40,425 nt of DNA. Origin: JABJGO01 sp963921245. Lineage in GTDB: Bacteria; Pseudomonadota; Alphaproteobacteria; Rhodospirillales; Casp-alpha2. Each line of letters begins with the position of its first letter. Position 1 is the first letter of the stretch. The DNA lies in assembly GCA_963921245.4 (NCBI GenBank), contig CAWUEY030000002.1:1-40425 (forward strand). The letters run 5' to 3'. Below are positions 15,394 through 25,454 of this stretch, piece after piece. Made by a program: the position numbers and the translations under genes. The notes beneath the pieces are model-generated. The model did no database searches. It saw nothing but the letters and a program-made list of their open reading frames with translations, and was not told the origin of the DNA.

Positions 15394-18300
15394 ACCCGTC
15401 CAGGATATCCGCGTTGATATCACGTCTGACAGCTCAGCAGCGATCGAGGCGCTCAAACATGTGTCAGCGCGCCTCAAAACGTTTGACAAGAACGCGGCGG
15501 CCGCAGCGCATGGCGCGACCCGTTTGGACAGCGCCATGCGCCGCAGCGCTCGCGCCGCGGCGGTGTTTGAAGGCCGCACCAAACAGGTCACACAGGCACA
15601 GCGCGCACTGGCGCACGCCAAGCAATCTGCCGAAGCGGCACTGGCGTCCGGCAATGCCGAAAGCATCAAGGCGGCCCGCGCGGCTATCCGGCTTGGGCAA
15701 GCCGCATTGCAGACCGCCAGGGCCAAGCACACGGTTGCCAGTGCGGCGCTCAAGGCAGCGCAAGGTCAGGCGCGCCTGGCCCAGGAGTTCGAAGACACGG
15801 TAAGTCGTGCGCGACAGGCGGCGACAGCCACCGAGCAGGTGACGTCGGCCAACAGCAATATGGCGCGCTCGGCAGGCAAGGCAGCCAAGGCCGCGATCCA
15901 AAGCAACGCCGCGATCGGGCGTAGTGCCGGTGCGATGCGTGCCTCAATCCAGAACGCCGCTTTTCAGGTCGGCGATCTGGCCACACAGCTGGAACTCGGC
16001 GTGAGTCCGGCCCGCGCCTTTGCACAACAAGGCTCGCAGCTGCTGGGCGCGTTTGGCCCGTTAGGGGCGGTGCTGGGCGGCGTGGTCGCGGTGGCAGTGC
16101 CGTTGGCGGTGGGGATGAAAAACCTTGCGACACAGGGCAAGGACGTCACCCGCGTGTTTGGCACGCTGCAGCCTTTGGCGCAGGGTGTAGCTGAGGCGTT
16201 TGGCAAGACCGGCCCGCTGGTGAGAAGTGTTGCTGAAACGGTCATCAACCATCTTGATCGGCTCTTGGTGACCGGCGGCCTGGTGGCGGGTTTCTTTGCG
16301 ACCAAGTGGGTCGCTGCGTTTGCCGCGGCCAGAGTGGCGACGTTGTCTTTGGTGGGCACACTGGGCCTGCTGAAAACAACATTGATCCGCCTGGGCATTG
16401 GCGCCCTGATCGTGGGTCTGGGTGAGTTGATCTATCAGTTTACGCGTGTTGCCCAGGCAGCTGGCGCGGCAGGCGCGGCATTTAAACTGTTGGGCGACGC
16501 AACCGTTGGCGTTATCAAATACATGATGGATAACTGGCGCACGCTACCCCTGCGGGTCAGCGCAGTGTATGAGCGAATGGTGGCGGTTGTGTCTGAAAAA
16601 ATGGCGCGGCTGGTTAACCATTTACAAGGCCCCATGAACGCCATCATTGGCGCGTTTGTCGGGGCGAAAAACGCCATCATCGTTGCCTTTGAGGCGCTGC
16701 CAGCGGCATTTTTGAGGATTGGCCGGCAAGTCGTCAATGCACTCATCGACACGCTTGAGCGCGGGCTGTCGGTGGTTGTCGAGGGCATCAATCAACTGTT
16801 ATCGAGCGTGGCTGCGCCTATCATACCTGCGATAGATCTATCCGCATTCAAATTGTCGGTTGGCGAGGCTGTTGATCTCACAGGCGACATGTCCGAAGCC
16901 TTTCGCAAGGCATTTGAAAAGGACTATGCCAAGCCGCTGTCTAAAGACCTAAAAAGCGTTGCCAAACAAGCTGCGGTGGCGGCGAAAAAGCTGGACGCAC
17001 TCGCGGACAACCTGGTGAAAGCCGGGTCAAAAAAACACTTAGCAGCCTTTAGAAAGCTCCGGGATTTGTTGTCCTCGCTGGCTACAGAGGACAGCCAGAC
17101 AATCAAGCTATTCGGCGAAAACACCGAGGACTTTGGTGACGCGGTAGGCCAACGTGCTGACGACATGGAGGCGGCAACTGAGCGCGTGGTCAAGTCGCTC
17201 AGGACCCAGCGCGAGGTTGTCGAGCAAACCCACGCAGCGGAGACCGCTGCGCTCAAGCAAGCCACGGACGAGCAACTCAAGATTCTTGGCGGACGAGCTG
17301 AAGCGGTTCAACGATTGGCCAAGAGACAACGGGATGAGATGGCGAAGCTAAGCCAGACTGCTCAAAATAAATTCGGTGAAATCAGCAATGCGCTGCAGTC
17401 TTTGCAGAATATCGGTAACATTTTTAATGGTTCAACAGGCAAGTTAGGTCAATTAGCCGGTTTTTTTGGGAGCGCCGGCAGCGTTGGGTCTTCAGGTAGC
17501 TCGAGCTCGCTTTTAAGTGGTTTGAGCTCTGTCTCTAGACTGTTTAGCAGCACCGGCATCTTGGGGTCTTCAGGTATTTTTTCTGCCACAGGGGCGCTGA
17601 GCGGTGTCGGTAGCGTCTTCACAAAAATCACCGGCGGCATCTTCACAAAGGCCGGCGCCATCGGCAAATTGTTTGCCTCGGGCGGTGCCTTTGCGGGATT
17701 AGGCTCTGTGCTGTCGGTATTAGGCCCGATTGCGGCGATTGCTGCTATTGCTGGCCCTCTTATCAAAAAGGCGTTCGGTCGTGAATACAAATATTCCGGT
17801 ATCAAGGGCACCTTGCGCGATACCGGGCTCGAAGGGCATACGTACGACTTCTACAAAGGCGGCCTGTTTCGTTCGGACAAGACCAAAAGAAAATTCTTAG
17901 ATCCGGCGACGAGCGCCAGTCTCAATGAGATCGTGCGCGGCGTTCAGGGGGTATTGACCGAAAGCGCCCAGACCCTCGGGCTTAAGTTCGATCGTGCGCT
18001 CAAGACGACCATCCGCTCGTTTGATATCAGGACAAAAGACAAAAGCCAGGAACAGATCACCCAGGAACTGACGCAGCAGATCACCGATTACGGCAATGCG
18101 GTGGCCGATGCGATTGTGAACACGCAAGCCTTTGAGGGCATCACAGGAAACATTGCGGACCATATCGGGCAGCTGACCGAGGGACTGGATGGCATTGTCA
18201 GTGTTGTGGGCTCGAACGTAAACCTTCAGCTCTCAGGCCTTAAAGCCTATCAGCGCGGCACGGAAGGCAGTTTGGAAACGCTGACACGGCTGGCCCAGGC

Positions 18301-19138
18301 CCTGACCAGTGTCAATGAACATTTCGGTGTTTTGGGCAGGCGCATTCGCTACGCAGGCCTTGCCGGCGCGTCGACGGCACAACAGCTGGTGGATGCGTTT
18401 GGCGGCATCCAGGCCATGCAGCAATCCACCGCTGTCTACCTGGACCGGTTTCACAGTTCGGTTGAAAAGACCGCGATGCTCACCAAAGACATGAGCGACG
18501 TGTTTACAGAATTAGGCCTGGTCATGCCCAAAACCCGCGTTGCGTTCCGTGAGCTTGTGGAGAGCCAGAACCTGGCCACCGAAAGTGGGCGTAACATGCA
18601 TGCCGCGCTGTTGAACCTGGCGGGTGTGATGGACAAGGTGTACCAAAATACGCGTCAGGCCTGGACCCTGGGTTCGGGCGGAGAAAGTTTTGGTCTCTTT
18701 ATGCGCATCGCCGACGCGGTCGGCAGGCACTCCAAACAGGCTCGCACGGCGTTAAGCCTGTTTAAGGAGCAAGCGACCGCGGAGGGCCGGGCCGCCTATC
18801 TCTCCGACCTTGCCCGCGAGCGCGCTCGTACTGGAACATTTGCGCAATATGTCCTGGCGCGGACCGATGCCTACCGACTTGAGATGAAGGCACGTAGCGC
18901 CGAAGAGCGGTTGCGCAAGATTGCCGAGGATCTGGGCCTGATCATTAAAGACGCGGGCACTGGCTTTAAAGCATCGATCGACGCGGCGGCACAGGCGGCG
19001 CCAAAGGGGCCGCTACGGGTCCGCTTAACCGGCATCGCGCAGGATCAGATGTATACCGGTCAACAGATCGGAGAGCTGTTAAACCGTTTACAAGATGAGG
19101 CGCGCGATCGCGGCATCATTATATCGGCGGTCGCATGA
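15386..19138 (+). CDS. Tape measure protein
   Basis: The 1250-residue protein is the longest in the window and should set tail length. The first 170 residues are Ala-, Lys- and Gln-rich coiled coil. Hydrophobic segments occur near residues 225-245, 305-355 and 785-810 (AIAAIAGPL). A long coiled coil lies around 510-670, and a Gly/Ser-rich stretch (about 680-780) precedes the C-terminal third. This is typical tape-measure architecture, and it directly follows the G/GT chaperones. The start overlaps the chaperone end; the stop overlaps the next gene (ATGA). Confidence 0.92.
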   Translation: MAEPVQDIRVDITSDSSAAIEALKHVSARLKTFDKNAAAAAHGATRLDSAMRRSARAAAVFEGRTKQVTQAQRALAHAKQSAEAALASGNAESIKAARAAIRLGQAALQTARAKHTVASAALKAAQGQARLAQEFEDTVSRARQAATATEQVTSANSNMARSAGKAAKAAIQSNAAIGRSAGAMRASIQNAAFQVGDLATQLELGVSPARAFAQQGSQLLGAFGPLGAVLGGVVAVAVPLAVGMKNLATQGKDVTRVFGTLQPLAQGVAEAFGKTGPLVRSVAETVINHLDRLLVTGGLVAGFFATKWVAAFAAARVATLSLVGTLGLLKTTLIRLGIGALIVGLGELIYQFTRVAQAAGAAGAAFKLLGDATVGVIKYMMDNWRTLPLRVSAVYERMVAVVSEKMARLVNHLQGPMNAIIGAFVGAKNAIIVAFEALPAAFLRIGRQVVNALIDTLERGLSVVVEGINQLLSSVAAPIIPAIDLSAFKLSVGEAVDLTGDMSEAFRKAFEKDYAKPLSKDLKSVAKQAAVAAKKLDALADNLVKAGSKKHLAAFRKLRDLLSSLATEDSQTIKLFGENTEDFGDAVGQRADDMEAATERVVKSLRTQREVVEQTHAAETAALKQATDEQLKILGGRAEAVQRLAKRQRDEMAKLSQTAQNKFGEISNALQSLQNIGNIFNGSTGKLGQLAGFFGSAGSVGSSGSSSSLLSGLSSVSRLFSSTGILGSSGIFSATGALSGVGSVFTKITGGIFTKAGAIGKLFASGGAFAGLGSVLSVLGPIAAIAAIAGPLIKKAFGREYKYSGIKGTLRDTGLEGHTYDFYKGGLFRSDKTKRKFLDPATSASLNEIVRGVQGVLTESAQTLGLKFDRALKTTIRSFDIRTKDKSQEQITQELTQQITDYGNAVADAIVNTQAFEGITGNIADHIGQLTEGLDGIVSVVGSNVNLQLSGLKAYQRGTEGSLETLTRLAQALTSVNEHFGVLGRRIRYAGLAGASTAQQLVDAFGGIQAMQQSTAVYLDRFHSSVEKTAMLTKDMSDVFTELGLVMPKTRVAFRELVESQNLATESGRNMHAALLNLAGVMDKVYQNTRQAWTLGSGGESFGLFMRIADAVGRHSKQARTALSLFKEQATAEGRAAYLSDLARERARTGTFAQYVLARTDAYRLEMKARSAEERLRKIAEDLGLIIKDAGTGFKASIDAAAQAAPKGPLRVRLTGIAQDQMYTGQQIGELLNRLQDEARDRGIIISAVA

Positions 19139-19970
19139 CGATCCTCACCACACCGGCACGTCAAACCGAATTGCACGCAGCGGGACAGGCAAACAACCCG
19201 TTTGTGCTGTGGGACAACCGTGTCACGCCGACCAATGTCGCCGTCAATAATGCGGTTAACGGATTGCCGGCCAGCAACGTTGCCACGGGAACGACTTACG
19301 ATTTTGCCACCACACAATATACCGCTGCCCGTGTGGGCACGTTTTCAGTAATATTGACATCGGCCACCGCCTTTCAGACCGTGGCGATTGCCGGGCATAA
19401 TTTTCATGACATCGGCGGCGCTTCCTTACAGTTGATCCGATCTGGCACGTTTGGTTCAAGGACACACAATATTCCCTTTGCCGGTGCGTCGCCGATTGTA
19501 TTTCGGATACAGCCACGCTGCCTTTTACGCGCTACGAGTTTCGTTTGGCGGTCACCGATACCTCGGTGCTGCCGCGTGTATCCGTGTTGTTTGCCGGGCC
19601 GGAGATCGTGCTGCCGCAGCGGCTATACCAGGGCTATGCGCCCCCCTACACGCCCAACGCCGTTGATATTCAATCTAACGTATCGGAAGGCGCGAACCTG
19701 CTCGGCAGCCGTGTCGTGCAGCGCGGATCTACGGCCACGGCGCGGATCGATCACCTGGCGCCAGCCTTTGTACGCTCTGCCGCCTGGGCGGGCTTCCAGC
19801 GGCATTTTAATGATGGTCGCGGTTTTTTCTGGGCGTGGCGGCCTGAACAGTACCCGGACGACGTACACTACGCCTGGCGCGACGGCGATGAACTGTTGCC
19901 TGATAATACCGGCCCCGCCGCGTTCACAGGCATCACGATGCCCATGCGATTTTTTGAAGGGGCCACGTGA
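19135..19970 (+). pseudogene. Distal tail protein gene with a single-base frameshift
   Basis: The frame from ATG 19135 encodes a beta-rich tail protein (PFVLWDNRVTPTN; ATAFQTVAIAGHNFHDIGG) up to about base 19503. It then runs into a Cys/Arg-rich, non-native frame. The next-lower frame continues the natural text (SDTATLPFTRYEFRLAVTDT through FFWAWRPEQYPDDVHY) to TGA 19968-19970. Adding one T to the TTT at 19501-19503 would give one 278-codon gene whose stop overlaps the hub gene start. The gene lies in the distal-tail position between tape measure and hub. Either a sequencing error or a real mutation; for a structural gene an error seems likelier. Confidence 0.72.
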
Positions 19971-22207
19971 TGGGCACGCTGGGCCGCGAGCCGCTTCAGA
20001 TTGTCGAAATTGACATCGACTATTGTCAGCTGACCTACGGACAAGCCCCCTGTGCTGCGGCGCTTGGTACGTCAGGGGCCCGTAAATGTTTCAACACGTT
20101 GGCGACGTGCCAGGACCGCGACAATATCAATCTTGGCACGCTGACGCTGAGCTTTAGCCACAACCAGGCGGGGCTGCCGACAGACCGGATCGTTTATCCC
20201 TGTCTGGAAGAAGTGAAGACAGCGCCCACACGGATCACGCTGGGCGGTTCGCCCGACCGACGCAGCGGTCCTTTGGGCACGCGGTCGCGGGTCACGGTGC
20301 GCCTGAAAGATTTTGCCGATAGCGATGCGCTGACGGACCGCTACGCCGCTGAGCGTCGTACGGGCGCGGCGCAAGAAGATGGCGTGGGGTACGAACCGCT
20401 GGATCGCGGCACATTCTTTGCCAAGCTGCGCGCCCGGTTCCCGTACTACAACGCAAGAGCGCTGCGGGTGCGAAACGGCTACGTGGGCGACCGGCCGGAA
20501 GACATGCCGACGCGCCATTATCTCATGACGGAATGGCGCGGCCCGGATGCACAAGGCAACGTGGAAATCGTCGCGCAAGACCCGTTTGTGCTGCTCGGCG
20601 AAAACCAGGCCGTCTACCCAGCCCCCAGCTACGGGGCAACCACGGTTGAGCTGAGCGAGGACTATACCGGTCCGGTCCAGCTTGCGCCGGACGGCATCCT
20701 GAGTGAATATGCTGGCGTTCGCTATGTGGCGATTGGTGACGAGATTATCAGGGCCTCACGGTTTGGCAATCAGTTTGAAATTGGCGCACGCGGCCAGTTT
20801 GGAACGCGTCCACAAATCCATACCGCACGATCCGATGTGCAGGTTTGCGCCGTCTTCGACAACGACACCGTGGCCAATGTTATCCGGGAGCTGCTCGTAT
20901 CAGGCGCGAACATTCCGGCAGACTGGATCAATCTTTCCGATTGGCAAAGCGAAACGTCAACACATCTCAGCGATCTGCGACTGACCAACACGATTGCCCG
21001 CCCCACGCCGGTGCTGGAACTCATCAGTGAAATTATTAATTTTGGGATTTTGCTGTATCCCGATGAGACAGCCCGGACGATCCGGTTGCAGGTGATCCGG
21101 GCACCGCAGTCCGGCGACACCATCCCGGTGGTTTCAGATGCCGACGTGGTCCTCAAGGGATCGATGCGGGTCAAAGACCTCTATGATCAACGGCTGTCGG
21201 AAGTGTACTTTTATCACGGCTACCTCAGTGCGACACAGTCGCGCAGCCAGCCGTCGAATTATCGCAACCTGCGCGCCGCGGTGGACATCAACGTGACCAG
21301 TCAGCGCGAATACCGGTCCCACCGTGTGTTGCGTATTTTCAACCCGTGGTTAGGCGAAAACGGCAACCCGTTCCAGGCCCTGCAGGCCGCGGTGCGCATT
21401 CTTCGCAGGTATCTGATCACGCCGCAGGAGGTGACGTTTCTGTGCGATATCAAGGACAGAGATACCCTGCGGCTCGGTCGTGTCGTCAGTCTGCGCACGC
21501 GGCTGCTGGAAGACGATACTGGCGCCGCGACCCTGGTGCAGATGATTGTGACCGGGGTAGAAGAGTTGGACAGCGGTAACCGTCTCAAGATTACGATGGA
21601 AACGAACCAGTTTGTGCCCGCGGCCGGTCTGATCGTGCCATTCTCGACAGACATGAACCTGCCGGTGCCTGATTATAACAGTGCGTATTTGCCCCCGCCC
21701 GGCTCGATCGGCACCGACGAGCTCGCCAATGGCAGCGTCACGTCGGACAAGATCGTCAGTAGCGCGATCGGCACCGACGAGCTCGCCAATGGCAGCGTCA
21801 CGTCGGACAAGATCGTCAGTAGCGCGATCGGCACCGACGAGCTCGCCAATGGCAGCGTCACGTCGGACAAGATCGTCAGTAGCGCGATCGGCACCGACGA
21901 GCTGGCCAATGGCAGCGTCACGTCGGACAAGCTGGCCAGTAGTGCGCTCATTCCAGATCAATACGGCGTGGGTGCATATATTATGGCAAGCATGAACATA
22001 AATGTGCCGCTCGGCGGTACACTGTCTGGTTCAGCGTTAACATTAAGCGTGTTGGAAGCGACAATTCTTTCGCCAGGGAGTCATGGGGGTCCTGCAGAAG
22101 TATTTATAAACCCAGGGAGAACCTTGACAGGTACGTGGCGAATGCAGTCTGGTGGCGCGACCGTGAATAACTCTTATCATGCTGCGCTTTTGCAAAGGAT
22201 TTTGTAA
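19970..22207 (+). CDS. Tail hub/tip protein fused to a receptor-binding C-terminus
   Basis: The product has 745 residues from ATG 19970, overlapping the upstream stop. The N-terminus has four conserved cysteines (C19, C28, C40, C47) in YCQLTYGQAPC and RKCFNTLATCQDR, a pattern of a phage hub family. Residues about 60-575 form the hub body (TGPVQLAPDGIL, then a VVSLRTRLLEDD-type segment). Then come four 20-residue repeats IGTDELANGSVTSDK (579-658) and a Gly/Ser-rich tip ending GTWRMQSGG...ALLQRIL, like receptor-binding fibre ends. The fusion implies that hub and adhesin are one polypeptide. Its partner is the fibre-assembly protein that follows. Confidence 0.78.
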   Translation: MGTLGREPLQIVEIDIDYCQLTYGQAPCAAALGTSGARKCFNTLATCQDRDNINLGTLTLSFSHNQAGLPTDRIVYPCLEEVKTAPTRITLGGSPDRRSGPLGTRSRVTVRLKDFADSDALTDRYAAERRTGAAQEDGVGYEPLDRGTFFAKLRARFPYYNARALRVRNGYVGDRPEDMPTRHYLMTEWRGPDAQGNVEIVAQDPFVLLGENQAVYPAPSYGATTVELSEDYTGPVQLAPDGILSEYAGVRYVAIGDEIIRASRFGNQFEIGARGQFGTRPQIHTARSDVQVCAVFDNDTVANVIRELLVSGANIPADWINLSDWQSETSTHLSDLRLTNTIARPTPVLELISEIINFGILLYPDETARTIRLQVIRAPQSGDTIPVVSDADVVLKGSMRVKDLYDQRLSEVYFYHGYLSATQSRSQPSNYRNLRAAVDINVTSQREYRSHRVLRIFNPWLGENGNPFQALQAAVRILRRYLITPQEVTFLCDIKDRDTLRLGRVVSLRTRLLEDDTGAATLVQMIVTGVEELDSGNRLKITMETNQFVPAAGLIVPFSTDMNLPVPDYNSAYLPPPGSIGTDELANGSVTSDKIVSSAIGTDELANGSVTSDKIVSSAIGTDELANGSVTSDKIVSSAIGTDELANGSVTSDKLASSALIPDQYGVGAYIMASMNINVPLGGTLSGSALTLSVLEATILSPGSHGGPAEVFINPGRTLTGTWRMQSGGATVNNSYHAALLQRIL
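21706..21945 (+). repeat. Four tandem 60-bp repeats in the hub/fibre gene
   Basis: Four consecutive 60-bp units start at 21706, 21766, 21826 and 21886. The first three are identical and the fourth changes near its end (ATCGTC to CTGGCC). Each encodes IGTDELANGSVTSDKIVSSA. Such DELANGSVTSDKI repeats are common phage-fibre shafts. Identity at DNA level suggests recent duplication. Confidence 0.93.
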
Positions 22208-22735
22208 ATGGAAACGAAAAACCATGTTAAAAATCCTGACGGCAGTATTGATTGCGAAGTGAAGCATCCAACCTATGGATGGGTGCCTTTTACCGCCAGC
22301 CCGGAAGACGTCGAGGGGTTTGGACGTGATTTGTTTACGCAAATAAACAACAGTGATCTGCCTGAAAAGCAGGTGCTACATCAAGCCTCTATACATGACG
22401 TCAGAAATGAAGCGGAACGAAGAATAGCGGTCGGTACCCGAATAAACGGGCGGCCTTTTGTTTGTGACGTGCGCACGGTGACGCGTCTGCGTGGTCTCAT
22501 AGACCTATTTGAAAGCGACGCTGTTCCTGTCGATGGCGTCACCTATAAAACCAGCCATGGTGATACGCTCAGCATAAACTCTCTGGCAGAAGCGCAGCGT
22601 ATTTATGGCGCAGTGGTCATGTATGTCAGCGGTGTGATCGAAGCTTCTGCAAAACTACAAACCATGGAGCCAATACCCCAGGATTACACTGACGATAAGT
22701 GGTGGGTTGATAATATCCAAGCACCCCAAGCCTGA
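22208..22735 (+). CDS. Tail fibre assembly-like protein (DUF4376-like)
   Basis: The 175-residue protein starts immediately after the hub/fibre stop. Its N-terminus (VKNPDGSIDCEVKHPTYGWVPFTASP) resembles fibre-assembly chaperones. The middle (RINGRPFVCDVRTVTRLRGLID; TYKTSHGDTLSINSLAEAQRI) matches the DUF4376 pattern, and the end (MEPIPQDYTDDKWW) is the classic terminus of that family. It probably helps fold or attach the preceding adhesin. It is the last gene of the rightward late block. Confidence 0.8.
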   Translation: METKNHVKNPDGSIDCEVKHPTYGWVPFTASPEDVEGFGRDLFTQINNSDLPEKQVLHQASIHDVRNEAERRIAVGTRINGRPFVCDVRTVTRLRGLIDLFESDAVPVDGVTYKTSHGDTLSINSLAEAQRIYGAVVMYVSGVIEASAKLQTMEPIPQDYTDDKWWVDNIQAPQA

Positions 22736-22851
22736 CGCTACATAGTGCTCAAACCTATTCTCTTTCTTCAGGGGGAAGAGAGGGCGTCACTAAGGATCAA
22801 CTAATACAGGTTATGAGATACTGGAAGAGTTGACCAGTATTTCCTATAACG

Positions 22852-24288
22852 ATGGTATTCAGCTCACCAACCTTCCTGTTCTTGTTTCTCCCAATTCTAA
22901 TGTGCGTCTACTTTTTGTGCCCGACGCGATTCAAGAATGTGGTTCTCCTATTTGCAAGTCTGTTCTTTTATGCATGGGGTGAGGGCTACTTCGTCGTTAT
23001 TATGCTTGTGTCCATTTTTATCAACTGTGCATTCGGAGCATTGATAGAAAGTCGGCGTGAACTTCCGGCCGGTAAATGGATTGTAGCGGCAGCCATCTCT
23101 GCCAATCTCGTTTTGCTACTAAGCTTCAAATACGCAAACTTCATCGCTGACAACGTTTCGGTCGCGCTAGGGCTGTTCAGCTTTCTTTCCATCGAGATCG
23201 CGCCCGTACACCTACCCATAGGGATATCGTTCTTTACGTTTCAAGCAATGTCTTACTTGATTGATGTTTATAGAGGTACTAATCCTGCACAAAGAAACCC
23301 TATAGACCTGGCGCTCTATATTTCTCTGTTTCCGCAATTGGTGGCTGGGCCCATCGTCAGATACCACGATATTGCAAACCAAATCAGCAAACGACAAATA
23401 ACCACAGAAGACTTTTCTGTTGGTGCCAAGAGGTTCATCACAGGCCTCGCAAAAAAAATGATAATTGCAAATCCTTTGGGAGAAGTTACTGATAGCATCT
23501 TCGCTCTACCAGCAAATGAAATAAGCCCGGAAGTTGCTTGGCTTGGTATCACTTGCTTCACGCTACAGATCTATTTTGATTTTTCCGGCTATTCCGATAT
23601 GGCGATTGGCTTAGGCAGGATGTTCGGCTTCAGGTTTCTAGAAAATTTCAACTATCCGTACATCTCAAAATCAATTCAGGAGTTCTGGAGACGATGGCAT
23701 ATATCCCTATCTAATTGGTTTCGGGACTATCTTTACATTCCGTTGGGAGGCAATCGCGAAGGAAATATCCGTACCTATTTTAACCTCGTGATTGTATTCG
23801 TGCTTTGCGGTCTATGGCACGGTGCAAGCTGGAATTTCCTCGTGTGGGGCAGTATCCATGGCGCTTTCCTCGTGATTGAAAGGCTTGGATTAGGAAGTCT
23901 TCTAGCGCAATTCCCTTCCCTGATAAGGCATTTTTATACGCTCTTTGTTGTAATGCTCGCCTGGGTTTTCTTCCGGATTGAAACTTTTCCAGAGGCGGTA
24001 GCATTCATTCAAACTATGTTCGAGTTTGAAGGGTTACCAAGGAAATTTGATGACCCAGGCTTATTCTACGATACCAGCGTCGCATTCGCCCTGTTAGCAG
24101 GTATGCTGCTGTCGACTCCGGCCATACCCTATCTCTCACAGAAGCTCGTACCATTTCTGGCGCAAAATCGCATCAGTCTTTTGCTGTCAGAACTCATCAC
24201 TGTCGCTGCGTATCTGCTAATTTTTTATCTAACTATGAGCTATCTTGCAGTAGGCACATACAATCCCTTCATCTATTTTCGCTTCTAG
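22852..24288 (+). CDS. MBOAT-family membrane O-acyltransferase (AlgI-like)
   Basis: This 478-residue protein has about ten hydrophobic segments and the AlgI hallmarks: FKYANF (92-97), LPIGISFFTFQAMSYLIDVY (121-140), QLVAGPIVRY (162-171), FWRRWHISLSNWFRDYLYIP (278-297, H283) and GLWHGASWNF (320-329, H323, the likely catalytic histidine). Family members move acyl, usually acetyl, groups across the inner membrane onto surface polysaccharide. The next gene encodes the usual periplasmic partner. Base composition is lower in GC than the tail genes, suggesting later acquisition. A 116-base gap without a clear promoter precedes it. Likely substrate: host O-antigen or capsule, by inference. Confidence 0.9.
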   Translation: MVFSSPTFLFLFLPILMCVYFLCPTRFKNVVLLFASLFFYAWGEGYFVVIMLVSIFINCAFGALIESRRELPAGKWIVAAAISANLVLLLSFKYANFIADNVSVALGLFSFLSIEIAPVHLPIGISFFTFQAMSYLIDVYRGTNPAQRNPIDLALYISLFPQLVAGPIVRYHDIANQISKRQITTEDFSVGAKRFITGLAKKMIIANPLGEVTDSIFALPANEISPEVAWLGITCFTLQIYFDFSGYSDMAIGLGRMFGFRFLENFNYPYISKSIQEFWRRWHISLSNWFRDYLYIPLGGNREGNIRTYFNLVIVFVLCGLWHGASWNFLVWGSIHGAFLVIERLGLGSLLAQFPSLIRHFYTLFVVMLAWVFFRIETFPEAVAFIQTMFEFEGLPRKFDDPGLFYDTSVAFALLAGMLLSTPAIPYLSQKLVPFLAQNRISLLLSELITVAAYLLIFYLTMSYLAVGTYNPFIYFRF

Positions 24289-24290
24289 AT

Positions 24291-25454
24291 ATGACCAACT
24301 CACTTTCTCCAATACCTAACTTGGTAATGACGCTTGCGTTTGTAGCTTTAGCTTCCACCCCTATGGCGGTCCAGTTGCTCGGTTTAGATCATAGGGAAAC
24401 AGAAGAACAGCGTGAGAAGGCTTCAATGCCCAGTAGTTTTAACTGGCGAGAACCGCAGACATTCAGCAAGGGTTTTGATGCGTACTACCAAGACAACTTT
24501 GGTTGGCGTGCCTCACTGATAGAGGCGCACGCTAGATTCAAAATTATTTCCCGGGTTTCACCAACGGAAAAGGTCGTTATCGGTTCCAATGGGTGGCTTT
24601 TTTATACAGGCGATAAAGTAATGGATAACTACCAACGTCTTAGACCGTACAAGGAGCACCAACTTAGACGAATCAAAGACTACCTTGAAGCAAAGAGAGA
24701 TTGGCTTGCGGCAAAGGGAGTTCAATACCTTTACGTTGTCGCACCTGATAAGCACTCTATCTATCCCGAGTATATTCCCGACAGAATTAGCACCATTCCT
24801 GCACCATCCAGACTCGACCAGCTGATCAGTTATCTTGCAGAACACTCAGACATCAAAATTGTTGATTTTCGGCAAGACATGAAAGTAGCCAAGTCAGACA
24901 AGAGAGTGTACCACAAAACAGATACGCACTGGAACCTACACGGCGCGCGAATTGGTTATGAAGCGATAGCACTCAGACTTCAGTTGCTTTTCCCGGGGTT
25001 CACGATACGTGAGAAAGAGCGCTACATGACTCGCTGGGAGTTAGGAAGCCAGGGTGATATGGGCAAGATGATCGGCATTGATGGCCTCTATCACGAAACC
25101 CGGGTTAACTATCTACCCGACGATGGAGGTTGCGGTCGTCAACTAGCCCCAGAAATATCCTCCGAGCACTTTGATGACAAAGGTGTTCACATAGCTGCGG
25201 TAGGCTGTGCTGACGGACAGCTAAACGCAGTTTTCTTTGGTGATTCCTATCGCAACCTATTACTAAAATTTGCTGAACAGGATTTTAAACGAGTAGATCA
25301 TATCAACAGACGCTTTAATCTTGAAGCAATGCAGGCTTACATTTCTAACCGTAAGCCAGATGTCGTTATAGAAATGTATGTTGAGCGGATGATGGGTGCG
25401 GTTGTGCCGCAAGCAACGATTGATAAGCTCTTGGTTGATGTAGAGACCAACTAG
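24291..25454 (+). CDS. AlgJ/AlgX-like SGNH-type O-acetyltransfer protein
   Basis: The 387-residue protein starts 2 bases after the MBOAT stop. An N-terminal hydrophobic segment (residues about 9-30) is a signal anchor, so the rest should be periplasmic. Motifs: NFGWR (69-73), VVIGSNGWLFYTGD (95-108), the catalytic DTHW (D211, H213) and GDS (S319 in FFGDSYRN). This is the DHHW/SGNH pattern of AlgJ and AlgX, which finish acetyl transfer to polysaccharide with an AlgI partner. The pair implies a complete surface O-acylation module. Its end overlaps the convergent sulfotransferase gene by 4 bases. Confidence 0.87.
   Translation: MTNSLSPIPNLVMTLAFVALASTPMAVQLLGLDHRETEEQREKASMPSSFNWREPQTFSKGFDAYYQDNFGWRASLIEAHARFKIISRVSPTEKVVIGSNGWLFYTGDKVMDNYQRLRPYKEHQLRRIKDYLEAKRDWLAAKGVQYLYVVAPDKHSIYPEYIPDRISTIPAPSRLDQLISYLAEHSDIKIVDFRQDMKVAKSDKRVYHKTDTHWNLHGARIGYEAIALRLQLLFPGFTIREKERYMTRWELGSQGDMGKMIGIDGLYHETRVNYLPDDGGCGRQLAPEISSEHFDDKGVHIAAVGCADGQLNAVFFGDSYRNLLLKFAEQDFKRVDHINRRFNLEAMQAYISNRKPDVVIEMYVERMMGAVVPQATIDKLLVDVETN

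Noticed and set aside
22736..22851. Promoter TTGACC...TATAAC just before the MBOAT gene
   Set aside because: The hexamers are too close together and the -10-like element abuts the start codon, so it is not a convincing promoter.
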